This document shows positions 51,066 through 59,430 of a stretch of 64,000 nt of DNA, in pieces. This DNA comes from Burkholderiales bacterium (GTDB lineage Bacteria > Pseudomonadota > Gammaproteobacteria > Burkholderiales > Burkholderiaceae_C): contig JAGWTR010000001.1 in NCBI GenBank assembly GCA_028868855.1, forward strand, positions 372,001 to 436,000, written 5' to 3'. Below the pieces are notes generated by a model. That model searched no databases and was not told the origin of the DNA. It saw only the letters and a program-made list of their open reading frames with translations. Made by a program: the position numbers and the translations under genes. Numbering within the stretch: the first letter of the stretch is position 1; each line of letters begins with the position of its first letter.

Positions 51066-53075
51066 ATGGAAATCAAAGTTTTGGGTCTGGGCTGCAGTAA
51101 GTGCCACATCACCATCGAGATGATTGAGCGGGTGGCCAACGCCGCAGGCGTTGCGGTGGAGATCACCAAAATCGAGAACCCCGACGAGATCAAGCGCCTT
51201 GGGGTCAAGGCCACGCCAGCCGTCATGATTGGCGGCCAGATCGTGCACAGCGGCGGTTTGCCATCGCATGAAGAAGTGCAGGCCTGGCTCAAGCCCCAGC
51301 CTCAATTACAACCCCAACCCTTGGGCTTTCTGGAGCATCCGACCCGGCACCTGTTCTTCACGGGCAAAGGCGGCGTCGGCAAGACCTCGTTGTCCACTGC
51401 AACCGCGTTGACGCTGGCCGACGCGGGCAAGAAGGTGCTGCTGGTCAGCACGGACGCGGCATCGAACCTCGATGAAATGCTGGGCATCGCGTTGCGCAAC
51501 ACACCCACGCCCGTGCCGGGCGCACCGGGCTTGTCGGTGCTCAACATCGATCCGGATGTGGCCGCCGAGACCTACCGCCAGCGCGTCCTGGCGCAGATGG
51601 AGGCGCAAACCACCGAGGCCGAGCGGGCCACCGTGCGCGAGCAACTGTCAGGCGCCTGCACCACCGAGATCGCCTCGTTCGACGAGTTCTCGAACCTGCT
51701 GGCCGGGGGCGCCGCTGACTACGACCGCATCGTGTTTGACACGGCGCCCACGGGGCACACGCTGCGCCTGCTGAGCCTGCCCAAAGCCTGGAGCGGCTTC
51801 CTCAAGGACAACGACCGAGGCGCCTCCTGCCTGGGGCCGCATTCGGGCTTGAAGATGCAGGAAGTGCGCTTCAACGCCGCCCTCACGGCCTTATGTGACG
51901 CCGAGCTCACCACCATCGTGCTGGTGGCGCGCGCCGACCGCAGTGCGCTGGCCGAAGCCGCTCGCACCTCCGGTGAGTTGCGAATGCTGGGCTTGAACAA
52001 TCAGCAGTTGGTGATCAACGGCGTGTTCAAGGCCACCGATCCTAACGATGCTGTGGCACGGGCCATCGAGGCCTTGGGCCAACAAGCGCTGGACGCCATG
52101 CCCCAGGCCTTGCGGGCCTTGCCCCAAAGCACGGTGCCTTTGCGGGCCTTTGACACGGTCGGCTTGCCTGCCTTGCGCGCTTTGTTGACCGGCACGCCAC
52201 CCGCCAGTGGGCAGGGTAGGCCACTGCTTGATGAACCGCCTCTGTCCGCAGAGCACATCGACAAGCTGGTGGATGACCTCGCTGCTGCCGGCAAAGGCCT
52301 GATCATGGTGATGGGCAAAGGTGGCGTGGGCAAGACCACCATCGCAGCGGCGCTGGCTATCGGCCTGGTCAAACGTGGACACGCGGTTCACCTCAGCACC
52401 ACCGACCCGGCGGCCCACCTGGCCATGACGCTCGATGGCGAATTGCCGGGCCTGCAAGTCGGTCGCATCGACCCCAAGGCGGAGACGCAGCGTTACATCG
52501 ACAAGATCATGGCCGCACGCTCACCCGGTCTGGACGAGCAGGAAAAAGCCTTGCTGCTGGAGGATCTGCAGTCCCCCTGCACCGAAGAGGTGGCCGTGTT
52601 CCATGCGTTTTCTCGCACGGTGGCCGAGGCCCGCAGTGCCTTCGTGGTGCTGGACACGGCGCCCACCGGTCACTCACTGCTGCTGATGGATGCCACGGGC
52701 GCCTACCACCGCCAGATGACGCGCGAGTTTGAAGGCAAGGCCTCGGTGCATGTGGTCACGCCGCTGATGCGACTGCAAGACGCCAGCTACACCCGCATCA
52801 TCCTGGTCACCTTGCCCGAGGTGACGCCGGTGTCCCAAGCGGCCGCATTGCAGGACGACCTGCGTCGCGCCAAAATCGAACCGTATGCATGGGTGGTCAA
52901 CAAATCCATCCTGGCAGCTGGCACCCATGACCCCTTGCTGCAAGCGCGGCTGGATGGCGAGCGCAGGCAAATGGCCAGGCTGTCAGGTGGATTGGCTCAG
53001 CGGACGTTTGCCGTGCCATGGGTGGCTCAAGCGCCGGTGGGGCTGGCAGCGCTGTCGGTTTTGTTGGCCTCCTGA
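51066..53075 (+). CDS. Thioredoxin-fold domain fused to a complete ArsA arsenite-pump ATPase
   Basis: A 669-residue fusion. Residues 1-76 are a mini-thioredoxin domain (CxxC at C10-C13 in GLGCSKCH, cis-Pro in ATPAVM). A Gln/Pro linker follows (about 77-88), then two ArsA halves: first P-loop GKGGVGKTS at 100-108 with DTAPTGHTLRLL, second P-loop GKGGVGKTT at 417-425 with DTAPTGHSLLLMD. The three Cys of the known metalloid site are present: C198 (SGACTTE), C255 (GASCLGP) and C505 (SPCTEE). ArsA powers arsenite pumps, here probably ACR3. No arsD is present; the fused domain may take the place of that thioredoxin-fold chaperone. Confidence 0.92.
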   Translation: MEIKVLGLGCSKCHITIEMIERVANAAGVAVEITKIENPDEIKRLGVKATPAVMIGGQIVHSGGLPSHEEVQAWLKPQPQLQPQPLGFLEHPTRHLFFTGKGGVGKTSLSTATALTLADAGKKVLLVSTDAASNLDEMLGIALRNTPTPVPGAPGLSVLNIDPDVAAETYRQRVLAQMEAQTTEAERATVREQLSGACTTEIASFDEFSNLLAGGAADYDRIVFDTAPTGHTLRLLSLPKAWSGFLKDNDRGASCLGPHSGLKMQEVRFNAALTALCDAELTTIVLVARADRSALAEAARTSGELRMLGLNNQQLVINGVFKATDPNDAVARAIEALGQQALDAMPQALRALPQSTVPLRAFDTVGLPALRALLTGTPPASGQGRPLLDEPPLSAEHIDKLVDDLAAAGKGLIMVMGKGGVGKTTIAAALAIGLVKRGHAVHLSTTDPAAHLAMTLDGELPGLQVGRIDPKAETQRYIDKIMAARSPGLDEQEKALLLEDLQSPCTEEVAVFHAFSRTVAEARSAFVVLDTAPTGHSLLLMDATGAYHRQMTREFEGKASVHVVTPLMRLQDASYTRIILVTLPEVTPVSQAAALQDDLRRAKIEPYAWVVNKSILAAGTHDPLLQARLDGERRQMARLSGGLAQRTFAVPWVAQAPVGLAALSVLLAS

Positions 53076-53317
53076 AGACCAACGCGGTCCACCATGGTGG
53101 CGCTGACTTCGTTCAGGCCGAGCACTTCGACCGTCGCGCCTTCTCGGCCACGATGCACACCAGTGGCGAGGGCACAGCCTTGGTGATGTACGGCAGGCCA
53201 TAGATGATAAAAAAGGGGGCAATAGACATCCGCTTGAGTGCGGCCACTCGCCGCTGGCAAGACGCATTTTGTGGGTAAGCTGCAGGGTGATCAGAGAATA
53301 GATTGACTGTCATCGAG
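53076..53317. other. Intergenic region after the ars island
   Basis: 242 bp without a gene that I can support. The - strand holds open frames (53027-53260 and 53113-53406) with stretches such as GREGATVEVLGLNEV that could be the remains of a gene, but they overlap both neighbours and lack a start. No terminator with a T-run is evident after the ArsA fusion. Confidence 0.4.
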
Positions 53318-53872
53318 ATGCCCCCGTTCATCACCCCAGAAAGCACGTTAGACGGCCCCCGCGCCGCCACGTATGTGGTCGACACCAATGTCATCCTGGT
53401 GGCCAACGGCCAGCACCCCGGGGTGTCTGAGGCCTGCGTGCAGCGTTGTGCCCGTTGGCTGCAAGGCCTGATGGCATCAGGGCGGCTGGCGCTGGATGAA
53501 GGTTACGAGATCGTGCGCGAGTACCAGCACAACACCCGCAGCAGTGACGGCCAGGGCGTGGGGGATGAATTTTTGCGCTGGGTGTTGCTGCACCTGGATG
53601 ATCCGGTGCGCTGCGATCTGGTGCCACTGAAGGCGCATCCGCAGCGGGGCTACGAGGCTTTTCCCGACGATGCCAGGGTGTCTGGTTTTGACGCTGCTGA
53701 TCGCAAGTTCGTGGCGCTGGCCCGCGCTCACCCCGAGGCGCCGCCGATTTTGCAGGCCACTGATTCGAAGTGGCTCGACTGGGCGGCTCCCTTGGCTGAT
53801 CATGGGGTCACCGTCCAATTTTTGTGCGCCTCCGATGTGCACCAGTTTCATGTTCACAAGTTTGGTCAGTGA
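53318..53872 (+). CDS. PIN-domain protein (probable ribonuclease)
   Basis: A 184-residue protein. The first strand is YVVDTNVILVANG, with the first conserved acidic residue at D22. A second acidic site follows in LALDEGYEIVREYQH, and a third pair is in GFDAADRKFVALARAHP. These acidic residues in order are the PIN-nuclease active site, which cleaves single-stranded RNA. It is not preceded by a small antitoxin gene; instead the next gene, 9 nt downstream, is a ligase-like protein. An upstream TTG at 53303 is in frame; I use the ATG at 53318. Confidence 0.75.
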   Translation: MPPFITPESTLDGPRAATYVVDTNVILVANGQHPGVSEACVQRCARWLQGLMASGRLALDEGYEIVREYQHNTRSSDGQGVGDEFLRWVLLHLDDPVRCDLVPLKAHPQRGYEAFPDDARVSGFDAADRKFVALARAHPEAPPILQATDSKWLDWAAPLADHGVTVQFLCASDVHQFHVHKFGQ

Positions 53873-53881
53873 GTTCTTGGT

Positions 53882-54568
53882 ATGAGTGGTTTTTTTCGAT
53901 TTCCTCACACCCCGCACTTGGCCTGGCTGGCCACGGACGCTTCTCCTCGGGATGACAAAGTGCTGGCGCCCGACGAGGTGCGCGCCTTGCTGGATCACCC
54001 TGTGGTGGTCGAAGAAAAGCTTGACGGTGCCAATATGGGCATCTCCTTCAACACGGACGGTGTGCTGCATGTGCAGAACCGGGGGCAGTACCTGAACAAG
54101 CCTTATGGGGGGCAGTTCAGCCGCCTGGATGAGTGGCTGGTGATCCGCGAGGATGCGTTGTTCGACGCCCTGGGGGATCAGTTGATGCTGTTTGGTGAGT
54201 GGTGCGCGGCCCAGCATTCGCTGGACTATGACGCGTTGCCGGACTGGTTTCTCAGTTTTGATGTGTATGACCGGGCCGCCGGGCGCTTCTGGAGCACGCG
54301 CCGCCGCCATGAGCTGGCGCAGACCCTGGGCATGCGGGAAGTGCCGCGTGTGAGTCAGGGGCACACCACGCTGGCCGAATTGACGCAGTGGGTGTTGACG
54401 CACCGCAGCCATTACCGTGAGGGCACCCTGGAGGGCGTGGTGGTGCGCCACGAGGATGACGACTGGTTGCTCAATCGGGCCAAGCTGGTCAGGCCGGATT
54501 TTGTCCAGAGCATTGAAGAACATTGGCGCAGTCGGGCTTTGCAGTGGAATCGGGTGGCCTGGGAGTGA
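53882..54568 (+). CDS. RNA-ligase-family protein
   Basis: A 228-residue nucleotidyl-transferase of the RNA ligase superfamily. Motif I is VVEEKLDGANMGI (K46, the AMP-accepting Lys in KxDG), with RGQYLNKPYGGQF and LFGEWCAAQHSLDYDALPDWFLSFDVYDR as motifs II to III. Motif IV is EGVVVRHED (184-192) and motif V is AKLVRPDF (from 200). Motif V and a short C-terminal tail complete the catalytic domain; no extra domain is seen. It would seal RNA ends with ATP. Together with the PIN gene it suggests a cut-and-repair or RNA-healing pair. Confidence 0.82.
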   Translation: MSGFFRFPHTPHLAWLATDASPRDDKVLAPDEVRALLDHPVVVEEKLDGANMGISFNTDGVLHVQNRGQYLNKPYGGQFSRLDEWLVIREDALFDALGDQLMLFGEWCAAQHSLDYDALPDWFLSFDVYDRAAGRFWSTRRRHELAQTLGMREVPRVSQGHTTLAELTQWVLTHRSHYREGTLEGVVVRHEDDDWLLNRAKLVRPDFVQSIEEHWRSRALQWNRVAWE

Positions 54569-54591
54569 TGCCGCTCATGCCCACGCGCTGC

Positions 54592-55098
54592 TCAAGCGAT
54601 GGTGCTCAGTAGGACGGCCTGCAGAACAAAGCGCCGCTTGTCTGCTGACGTGGCTCCGCCGTCTAGAAGGTTGGAGAGCCTGGCCGTCGGGTGACCCTGG
54701 GACGCGATGCCGTCGTAGACCGGTACGCCGGCAGCCAGGGCGACTTGTTGCACCAGAGAAGGGTCCATGCCCTGGCATTCCACGGCATCGTACAGTCGGC
54801 CCAGCATGCGAGCGGTGTGCTGTACCTCCTGGGGTGTGCTGAGTTCCGACAGGCTCGGTCGGATGTGCGCGACATGTGCTCCCAACTCCATGGCGGCGCG
54901 GCGGAACAACGCGGCATCGCCGTCTTGGCCCCCGTCGGCTTCGGCCTTGCACAGCAGGCCGAGATTCTTCCCGCGCAACAGTGCTTGTGTCGCACCCGCC
55001 AGTGCGGCACGTTGCAGCGTGCGGGCGTGGGTTAGCACGGCCCCAACGTCTTCTGGCGACAACCTTTCAAGGGCCTGGATGCTGGGGTATTTCATCAT
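54592..55098 (-). CDS. Carbamoyltransferase N-terminal-domain-only protein
   Basis: About 168 residues. HARTLQRAALAGATQALLRGKNLGLLCKAEADGG ... ALFRRAAMELGAHVAHIRPSLSEL ... ARMLGRLYDAVECQGMDPSLVQQVALAAGVPVYDGIAS matches the order of elements in the carbamoyl-phosphate-binding half of ornithine/aspartate carbamoyltransferases. The STRTR-like catalytic loop is absent and there is no second domain, so it should not be an active enzyme. It may be a decayed gene or a stand-alone regulator. Start uncertain: ATG at 55098 or a GTG at 55131; the far upstream part looks non-coding. Confidence 0.6.
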   Translation of the reverse strand: MMKYPSIQALERLSPEDVGAVLTHARTLQRAALAGATQALLRGKNLGLLCKAEADGGQDGDAALFRRAAMELGAHVAHIRPSLSELSTPQEVQHTARMLGRLYDAVECQGMDPSLVQQVALAAGVPVYDGIASQGHPTARLSNLLDGGATSADKRRFVLQAVLLSTIA

Positions 55099-55339
55099 GG
55101 GTTGGGTGGGTGCATGAAACGGCTTGGGCACATAGTGACAAGCGTAATGAGGGGCCTTGCCTCGGCCTTGATGCCCGTCAACGCGGACCGCGCTGCTCCA
55201 TAGCGATACGCGCCAGATACAAACTGTTCACTCAGTGTTACCAAGCGATGCGTGCTGTTGACACTCCGTTATCCGGTGCTTTCTAGCCTTCAATGCATCA
55301 ACAAGGCAATACGCCAACAAGCACCCAGGAGACGAAGAC

Positions 55340-56128
55340 ATGCTGAACACCGCAACACCGATCACTGCCCCGACCTTGGTCCGCGCGATGGCGGCCAACG
55401 CTGCGCCAGTCTCGACGGTTGACACCACGGCCCACGAACGCGCAAGCCAGCACGTCGCCGACACGCTGAAGTTGCTCAGTGATCAACTGGCGTTGCAGCG
55501 CCGCGTCGCGCATGCCGGCGATGTGATTTACCAGGCTGGCGAACGATTCAGCCATCTCTACATCTTGAATGCAGGCTTCTTCAAGATCGTCAACCTGTCG
55601 CCCGACGGGCGTGAGCAGCTGGTCGGCCTCAAATTCCGCGGTGATTGGCTCGGCTTCGATGGCATTGCCAACGGACAGTACGCCTGCGATGCCGTCGCGA
55701 TGGACACTGGCGAAATCTGGTCGGTTCGCTACGACGCATTGCTCGCGGCCTGTGCCGTTCGGCCCCAGTTGCTGCAAGTGCTGCATGCCGCCATGAGCCG
55801 CGAGATCGCCCGAGACCGCGACTCGCTGATGTCGGTGTGCACACTGCCGGCCGATGCGCGCGTGGCCGACTTTCTGCGTTACTGGGCCGAGTCGCTGGCC
55901 AAACGCGGCCTGCGCGCCGATCAGATTACCTTGCGGATGACGCGTGCCGAGATCGGCAACTACCTTGGAATGACCCTCGAAACGGTGAGTCGGGCGCTGT
56001 CGAAACTGGTGCGCGAAGAGGTGATCGTCTTCCTGGACAAGGGGCGTCGCGAGGTGCACATCCCCGATGTCGGTGCGCTGTCGGTGTTTGTGCAGCGCTG
56101 CATTGCGCCAGCCGTGACCTTGCAGTGA
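55340..56128 (+). CDS. CRP/FNR-family transcriptional regulator
   Basis: A 262-residue regulator. The cyclic-nucleotide-type sensor barrel is residues about 60-170 (HAGDVIYQAGERFSHLYILNAGFFKIV, GREQLVGLKFRGDWLGFDGI). The helix-turn-helix is MTRAEIGNYLGMTLETVSRALSKLVREE (about 205-232), which matches the FNR-type ETVSR recognition helix and so predicts TTGAT-type sites. The N-terminal Cys set that holds the oxygen-sensing [4Fe-4S] cluster of FNR is missing, so the signal differs. It stands next to stress genes of a type often under FNR-like control. Divergent from the carbamoyltransferase-like gene. Confidence 0.87.
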   Translation: MLNTATPITAPTLVRAMAANAAPVSTVDTTAHERASQHVADTLKLLSDQLALQRRVAHAGDVIYQAGERFSHLYILNAGFFKIVNLSPDGREQLVGLKFRGDWLGFDGIANGQYACDAVAMDTGEIWSVRYDALLAACAVRPQLLQVLHAAMSREIARDRDSLMSVCTLPADARVADFLRYWAESLAKRGLRADQITLRMTRAEIGNYLGMTLETVSRALSKLVREEVIVFLDKGRREVHIPDVGALSVFVQRCIAPAVTLQ

Positions 56129-56146
56129 GCCGTCGCCAGGAGGCGG

Positions 56147-58213
56147 CTACGACTTGACGACCCTGGCGATCGTTCGGGCAAGTTCATCGCGGGTGTAGGG
56201 TTTGCGCAGCAGCTCCCAGCTTGGTGGCGAGTCACGGTCCGCGTCCAGCAACTCCGCCGAGAATCCCGACATCAACAAGATCCCCAGTGAGGCAACGCGC
56301 TCTTGTGCCTGCGCCGCCAGTTGTGTGCCGCTCAGGCCAGCGCCGAGCGCGATGTCGGTGAGCAGCAGGTCAAATTGGGTGTCGGGCGTGAGTGTGAGCA
56401 GTGCCTGCTCGGCGCTGGTGCAACTGGTGACCTTGCAGCCCAGCGTGTCGAGGAAGGTGCACACAATGGCGCGGACTTCGGCATCGTCTTCGACCAGCAG
56501 AACGCGCAGGCCTGGCGGCACGCAATCGCTGGTGTCGGCCGGCTCCGGCGCGTCCTGCGCATGCGCGACGCTGGGGATGTAGAGCGTGACGGTGGTGCCG
56601 CTGCCAGGCGTGCTGTTGATCGCGATCGCCCCCTTGGATTGCGTGACAAAGCCATGGACAGTGCTGAGTCCCAGCCCAGTCCCGCGTCCGGCATCCTTCG
56701 TCGTGAAAAATGGCTCGAAAACTCGCTCCTTCACTTCGTCGGACATGCCGGAGCCACTGTCGGTGATGGCGAGCGCGACGAAGCCGGCATCGTGCGCGGA
56801 GCCTTTGTCCGGTTCGCCACGCACGTCGTCGGGCAAGTTCGCGCACGGTTTGGCATGAAAGCGCAGGATGCCGCCTTCGGGCATGGCGTCGCGGGCATTG
56901 ATCGCGATGTTGAGCAGCGCCGATTCAAGCTGGCCGGGGTCGGCCAAGCAGGGTGGGCAGGGGGGGGCATCGACCTGGATGTGGATGTGTTGGTCGAGTG
57001 TGCGGCGCAGCATGTCGGACAGCGAGTCCAACAGCGCGTTGACGTCGACAGCGCTGGGCTGCAAGACCTGGCGGCGCGAGAACGCGAGCAGTTTTCCGGT
57101 GAGTTCGGCACCGCGCTTGCTGGCCCGTGCCGCTGCGCCAACCAATTGCATCGCATAACCGTCCTGCGCCAGTGTCGGCAAATCCTCCAGCACCTGTAGA
57201 TTGCCCTGGATGACCGTCAGCAGGTTGTTGAAGTCGTGCGCGATGCCGCCGGTCAATTGGCCAATGCTTTCCAGCCGCTGCGCATGGTTGAGCGCTTCCT
57301 CGGATTGTGCGCGCTGCAAGCTGGTCGCCAGCAGGTTCGACAGTGATTCGAGGAAACGCACTTCGTCATCGCCGAAGTATTTGTCTCGTGAGCGCACGGT
57401 CAAGGCACCGATGATGCGACCCCGATCAGACAGCGGAACCACGAGCTCCCTGTTCAGGCCGGCGTGCAGGACGGCTGGCGGCACGGTGAAGCGCTGTTCA
57501 AGGCGGTCATCATGAACCGTCACGGGGCATCCATTGGCCAGCACGAAACCGGGCGGGGAGTCGATGCGGTTGGGCACCAGGCTGCCGATGGCCTCACCTT
57601 CGAGCAGTCCGACACCACTGGCGACGCGAAAATTCAGACGGTTCGGCTCCAGCAGGAGCACGGTTGCCTGCTGCACCTGCAGCGCCTGCGCTGCCATGGA
57701 GGACACTTGGTCGAGCAGCACCTGCGGGTCGCGAGAATCAACCGCGAGGCGACTCAGCTGTGCCAGGTAGTCGCTGTAGCGTGCGCGCCGTAACGATTGC
57801 TTGACGCGTGGATAGACGCTGATGTCTCGGATGGCGGCCACGACCAGGGGCTCGCCCTGGCTTTGCAGGGGACTGAGCGCGATTTCGACCATGACCTTGC
57901 TGCCGTCGCGCCGCTGGGCGACCAGGTCCATTTGCGTGCCCATCGGCCTCACCTGTGGGTCACGGCCATAGGCCTGGCGATGCGAGGCATGGCGTGGGCG
58001 AATGTTGTCAGGCACGAGCGCATCAACGTTCAGGCCTAACAATTCTTCGTTCGTGTAGCCGAACAGGGTGCTTGCTGATGGATTGGCCATCACGATGATG
58101 CCCGCTGGATTGGTCACCAGCAGGGCATCGGGGTGGGCGGCAAACAGGGCGCGAAAGACGGTGCCCTCGTTCAGGCCCAAGGACGGCGGCGTGGGGCCGA
58201 GTGGCGGACTCAT
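56147..58213 (-). CDS. PAS-GAF hybrid sensor histidine kinase with C-terminal receiver
   Basis: A 688-residue cytosolic protein with no membrane helix. PAS at about 20-140 (FRALFAAHPDALLVTNPAGIIVMANPSASTLFGY). GAF at about 165-320 (LAVDSRDPQVLLDQVSSMAAQALQVQQATVLLLEP ... VPLSDRGRIIGALTVRSRD). HisKA with phospho-His in GQLTGGIAHDFNNLLTVIQGN. HATPase with GTGLGLSTVHGFV. The receiver at about 560-680 has LLTDIALGAGLSG with the phospho-Asp. It is encoded downstream of the response regulator gene on the same strand (13-nt gap), so they are a probable pair. Signal unknown. Confidence 0.88.
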   Translation of the reverse strand: MSPPLGPTPPSLGLNEGTVFRALFAAHPDALLVTNPAGIIVMANPSASTLFGYTNEELLGLNVDALVPDNIRPRHASHRQAYGRDPQVRPMGTQMDLVAQRRDGSKVMVEIALSPLQSQGEPLVVAAIRDISVYPRVKQSLRRARYSDYLAQLSRLAVDSRDPQVLLDQVSSMAAQALQVQQATVLLLEPNRLNFRVASGVGLLEGEAIGSLVPNRIDSPPGFVLANGCPVTVHDDRLEQRFTVPPAVLHAGLNRELVVPLSDRGRIIGALTVRSRDKYFGDDEVRFLESLSNLLATSLQRAQSEEALNHAQRLESIGQLTGGIAHDFNNLLTVIQGNLQVLEDLPTLAQDGYAMQLVGAAARASKRGAELTGKLLAFSRRQVLQPSAVDVNALLDSLSDMLRRTLDQHIHIQVDAPPCPPCLADPGQLESALLNIAINARDAMPEGGILRFHAKPCANLPDDVRGEPDKGSAHDAGFVALAITDSGSGMSDEVKERVFEPFFTTKDAGRGTGLGLSTVHGFVTQSKGAIAINSTPGSGTTVTLYIPSVAHAQDAPEPADTSDCVPPGLRVLLVEDDAEVRAIVCTFLDTLGCKVTSCTSAEQALLTLTPDTQFDLLLTDIALGAGLSGTQLAAQAQERVASLGILLMSGFSAELLDADRDSPPSWELLRKPYTRDELARTIARVVKS

Positions 58214-58226
58214 CGCGGTGCGTGCC

Positions 58227-58952
58227 TCAGGCGGGTGTGACCAGCGGCACGAGGATGTAGCCGGCACCACGGACCGACTTGATGATCTGCGGGTGGTCGG
58301 CGTCGACTTCCAGCTTCTTGCGCAAGCGCCCGATCTGGACGTCGATGGTGCGATCGAAAGGTCCGGCTTCCCGCCCACGCGTGCGCTCAAGCAGGAAATC
58401 GCGCGACAGCACACGGCCGGGGTGCTGAACAAAGGCGCACAGCAGGTCGAATTCACCGCTGGTCAGCGCCACGTCGTGCCCCTGCGGGTCGATGAGACGC
58501 CGCGCTGCGGTGTCCAGTTCCCAGCCGGCCAGGCGCAACTTGCTGCGGGTGCCGGTAAGGGTTGGGGTGGGGGCGTCGCTGGGCGCTGTGCGTCGCAGCA
58601 CGGCCTTGATGCGCGCCAACAATTCGCGCAGATCGAAGGGCTTGGTCACGTAGTCGTCGGCACCGATTTCCAGGCCGACGATCTTGTCCACGGAATCACC
58701 CAGGCCCGTCACGATGACGAGGCCGCAGTGCCAGTGTTCGCGCAGTTGGCGCGCGATCGACAAACCATCTTCGCCAGGCAGGCCCAGGTCCAGCAGCACG
58801 AGGGCCGGTGGATCGGCGGACATCAAGGCCATCAGGGCGCGGCCGTTGTGCACCTGCGTGACTCGATAACCGTGGCTCTGGAGGTAGTTCCCCAGCAGGA
58901 GGGTGATGTCGACTTCGTCGTCGAGGATGGCGATGTGGTGGGCGGAGTTCAC
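58227..58952 (-). CDS. OmpR-family response regulator
   Basis: A 241-residue two-domain regulator. The receiver (residues 1-120) has AILDDEVDITLLLGNYL, phospho-Asp in LVLLDLGLPGEDGL, TGLGD and YVTKPFD. The C-terminal winged helix has ALTSGEFDLLCAFVQHPGRVLSRDFLLE and TIDVQIGRLRKKLE ... IKSVRGAGYIL. The start is a GTG at 58952 (VNSAHHIAILDDE); the open frame runs 40 codons further but is unlike the family. It is paired with the hybrid kinase immediately downstream. Confidence 0.9.
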   Translation of the reverse strand: MNSAHHIAILDDEVDITLLLGNYLQSHGYRVTQVHNGRALMALMSADPPALVLLDLGLPGEDGLSIARQLREHWHCGLVIVTGLGDSVDKIVGLEIGADDYVTKPFDLRELLARIKAVLRRTAPSDAPTPTLTGTRSKLRLAGWELDTAARRLIDPQGHDVALTSGEFDLLCAFVQHPGRVLSRDFLLERTRGREAGPFDRTIDVQIGRLRKKLEVDADHPQIIKSVRGAGYILVPLVTPA

Positions 58953-59032
58953 TTGACGCGAGAACCCTGAAAAGCAACTGCGCCGGCCCCAACACCTGCC
59001 GAACGCTAGTCTGATGCGATGGGTGCAGCGTA

Positions 59033-59392
59033 TCAGCTTTTCGGACTTCTGTGCTCGGCCTCCGCTTGGCAATGAGTGCAGCGGATGGCCGTCGGTTGGG
59101 CGAGCAGGCGGCGCTCGTCAATTTTGACGCCGCAGTCCGCACACAGGCCATAGCTGCCGTCGTCGATGCGCTGTAGCGCGTGCGCGATCTCGCGCAATTC
59201 CGAGATGTCGCGTTCGACTTCGGCGCTGCCGATTTCCACCAGGGAGCGATTGTTGGCTTCATCTTTCCGATCGCTCACTCCGGTCATGGCGTCCTCGTCC
59301 CGGGCTTGTACGGCGGTGACTTCCTGTTCGAGCTGATGGGCACGTTGCTCCAGTTGCTGGCGCACGGTTTGAACGGTGGTGGGTGATGGCAT
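59033..59392 (-). CDS. DksA/TraR-family C4 zinc-finger protein
   Basis: A 119-residue protein: a coiled-coil pair (TVRQQLEQRAHQLEQEVTAVQARDE, LVEIGSAEVERDISELREIAHALQRID) then the zinc finger GLCADCGVKIDERRLLAQPTAIRCTHCQAEAE with four Cys in C-x2-C...C-x2-C. The DksA fold lets the coiled coil enter the RNA polymerase secondary channel and modulate initiation, with or without ppGpp. It is shorter than DksA (about 150) and belongs to the YbiI/TraR-like set. It sits in a stress-gene cluster. The frame upstream to 59644 overlaps the stress-protein gene and is discarded. Confidence 0.9.
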   Translation of the reverse strand: MPSPTTVQTVRQQLEQRAHQLEQEVTAVQARDEDAMTGVSDRKDEANNRSLVEIGSAEVERDISELREIAHALQRIDDGSYGLCADCGVKIDERRLLAQPTAIRCTHCQAEAEHRSPKS

Positions 59393-59430
59393 GGCTTGAC
59401 TCGGGTAGTGGAGAAAGTCCTGGCGAGCGC

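Noticed and set aside
41316-53075. The metalloid island as a transposon or integrative element
   Set aside because: No transposase, integrase, att-like direct repeats or tRNA edge is visible at either side; horizontal origin is possible but not shown.
53027-53406. - strand frames between the ArsA fusion and the PIN gene
   Set aside because: They overlap both neighbours and have no start site or family match; noted only as a possible gene remnant.
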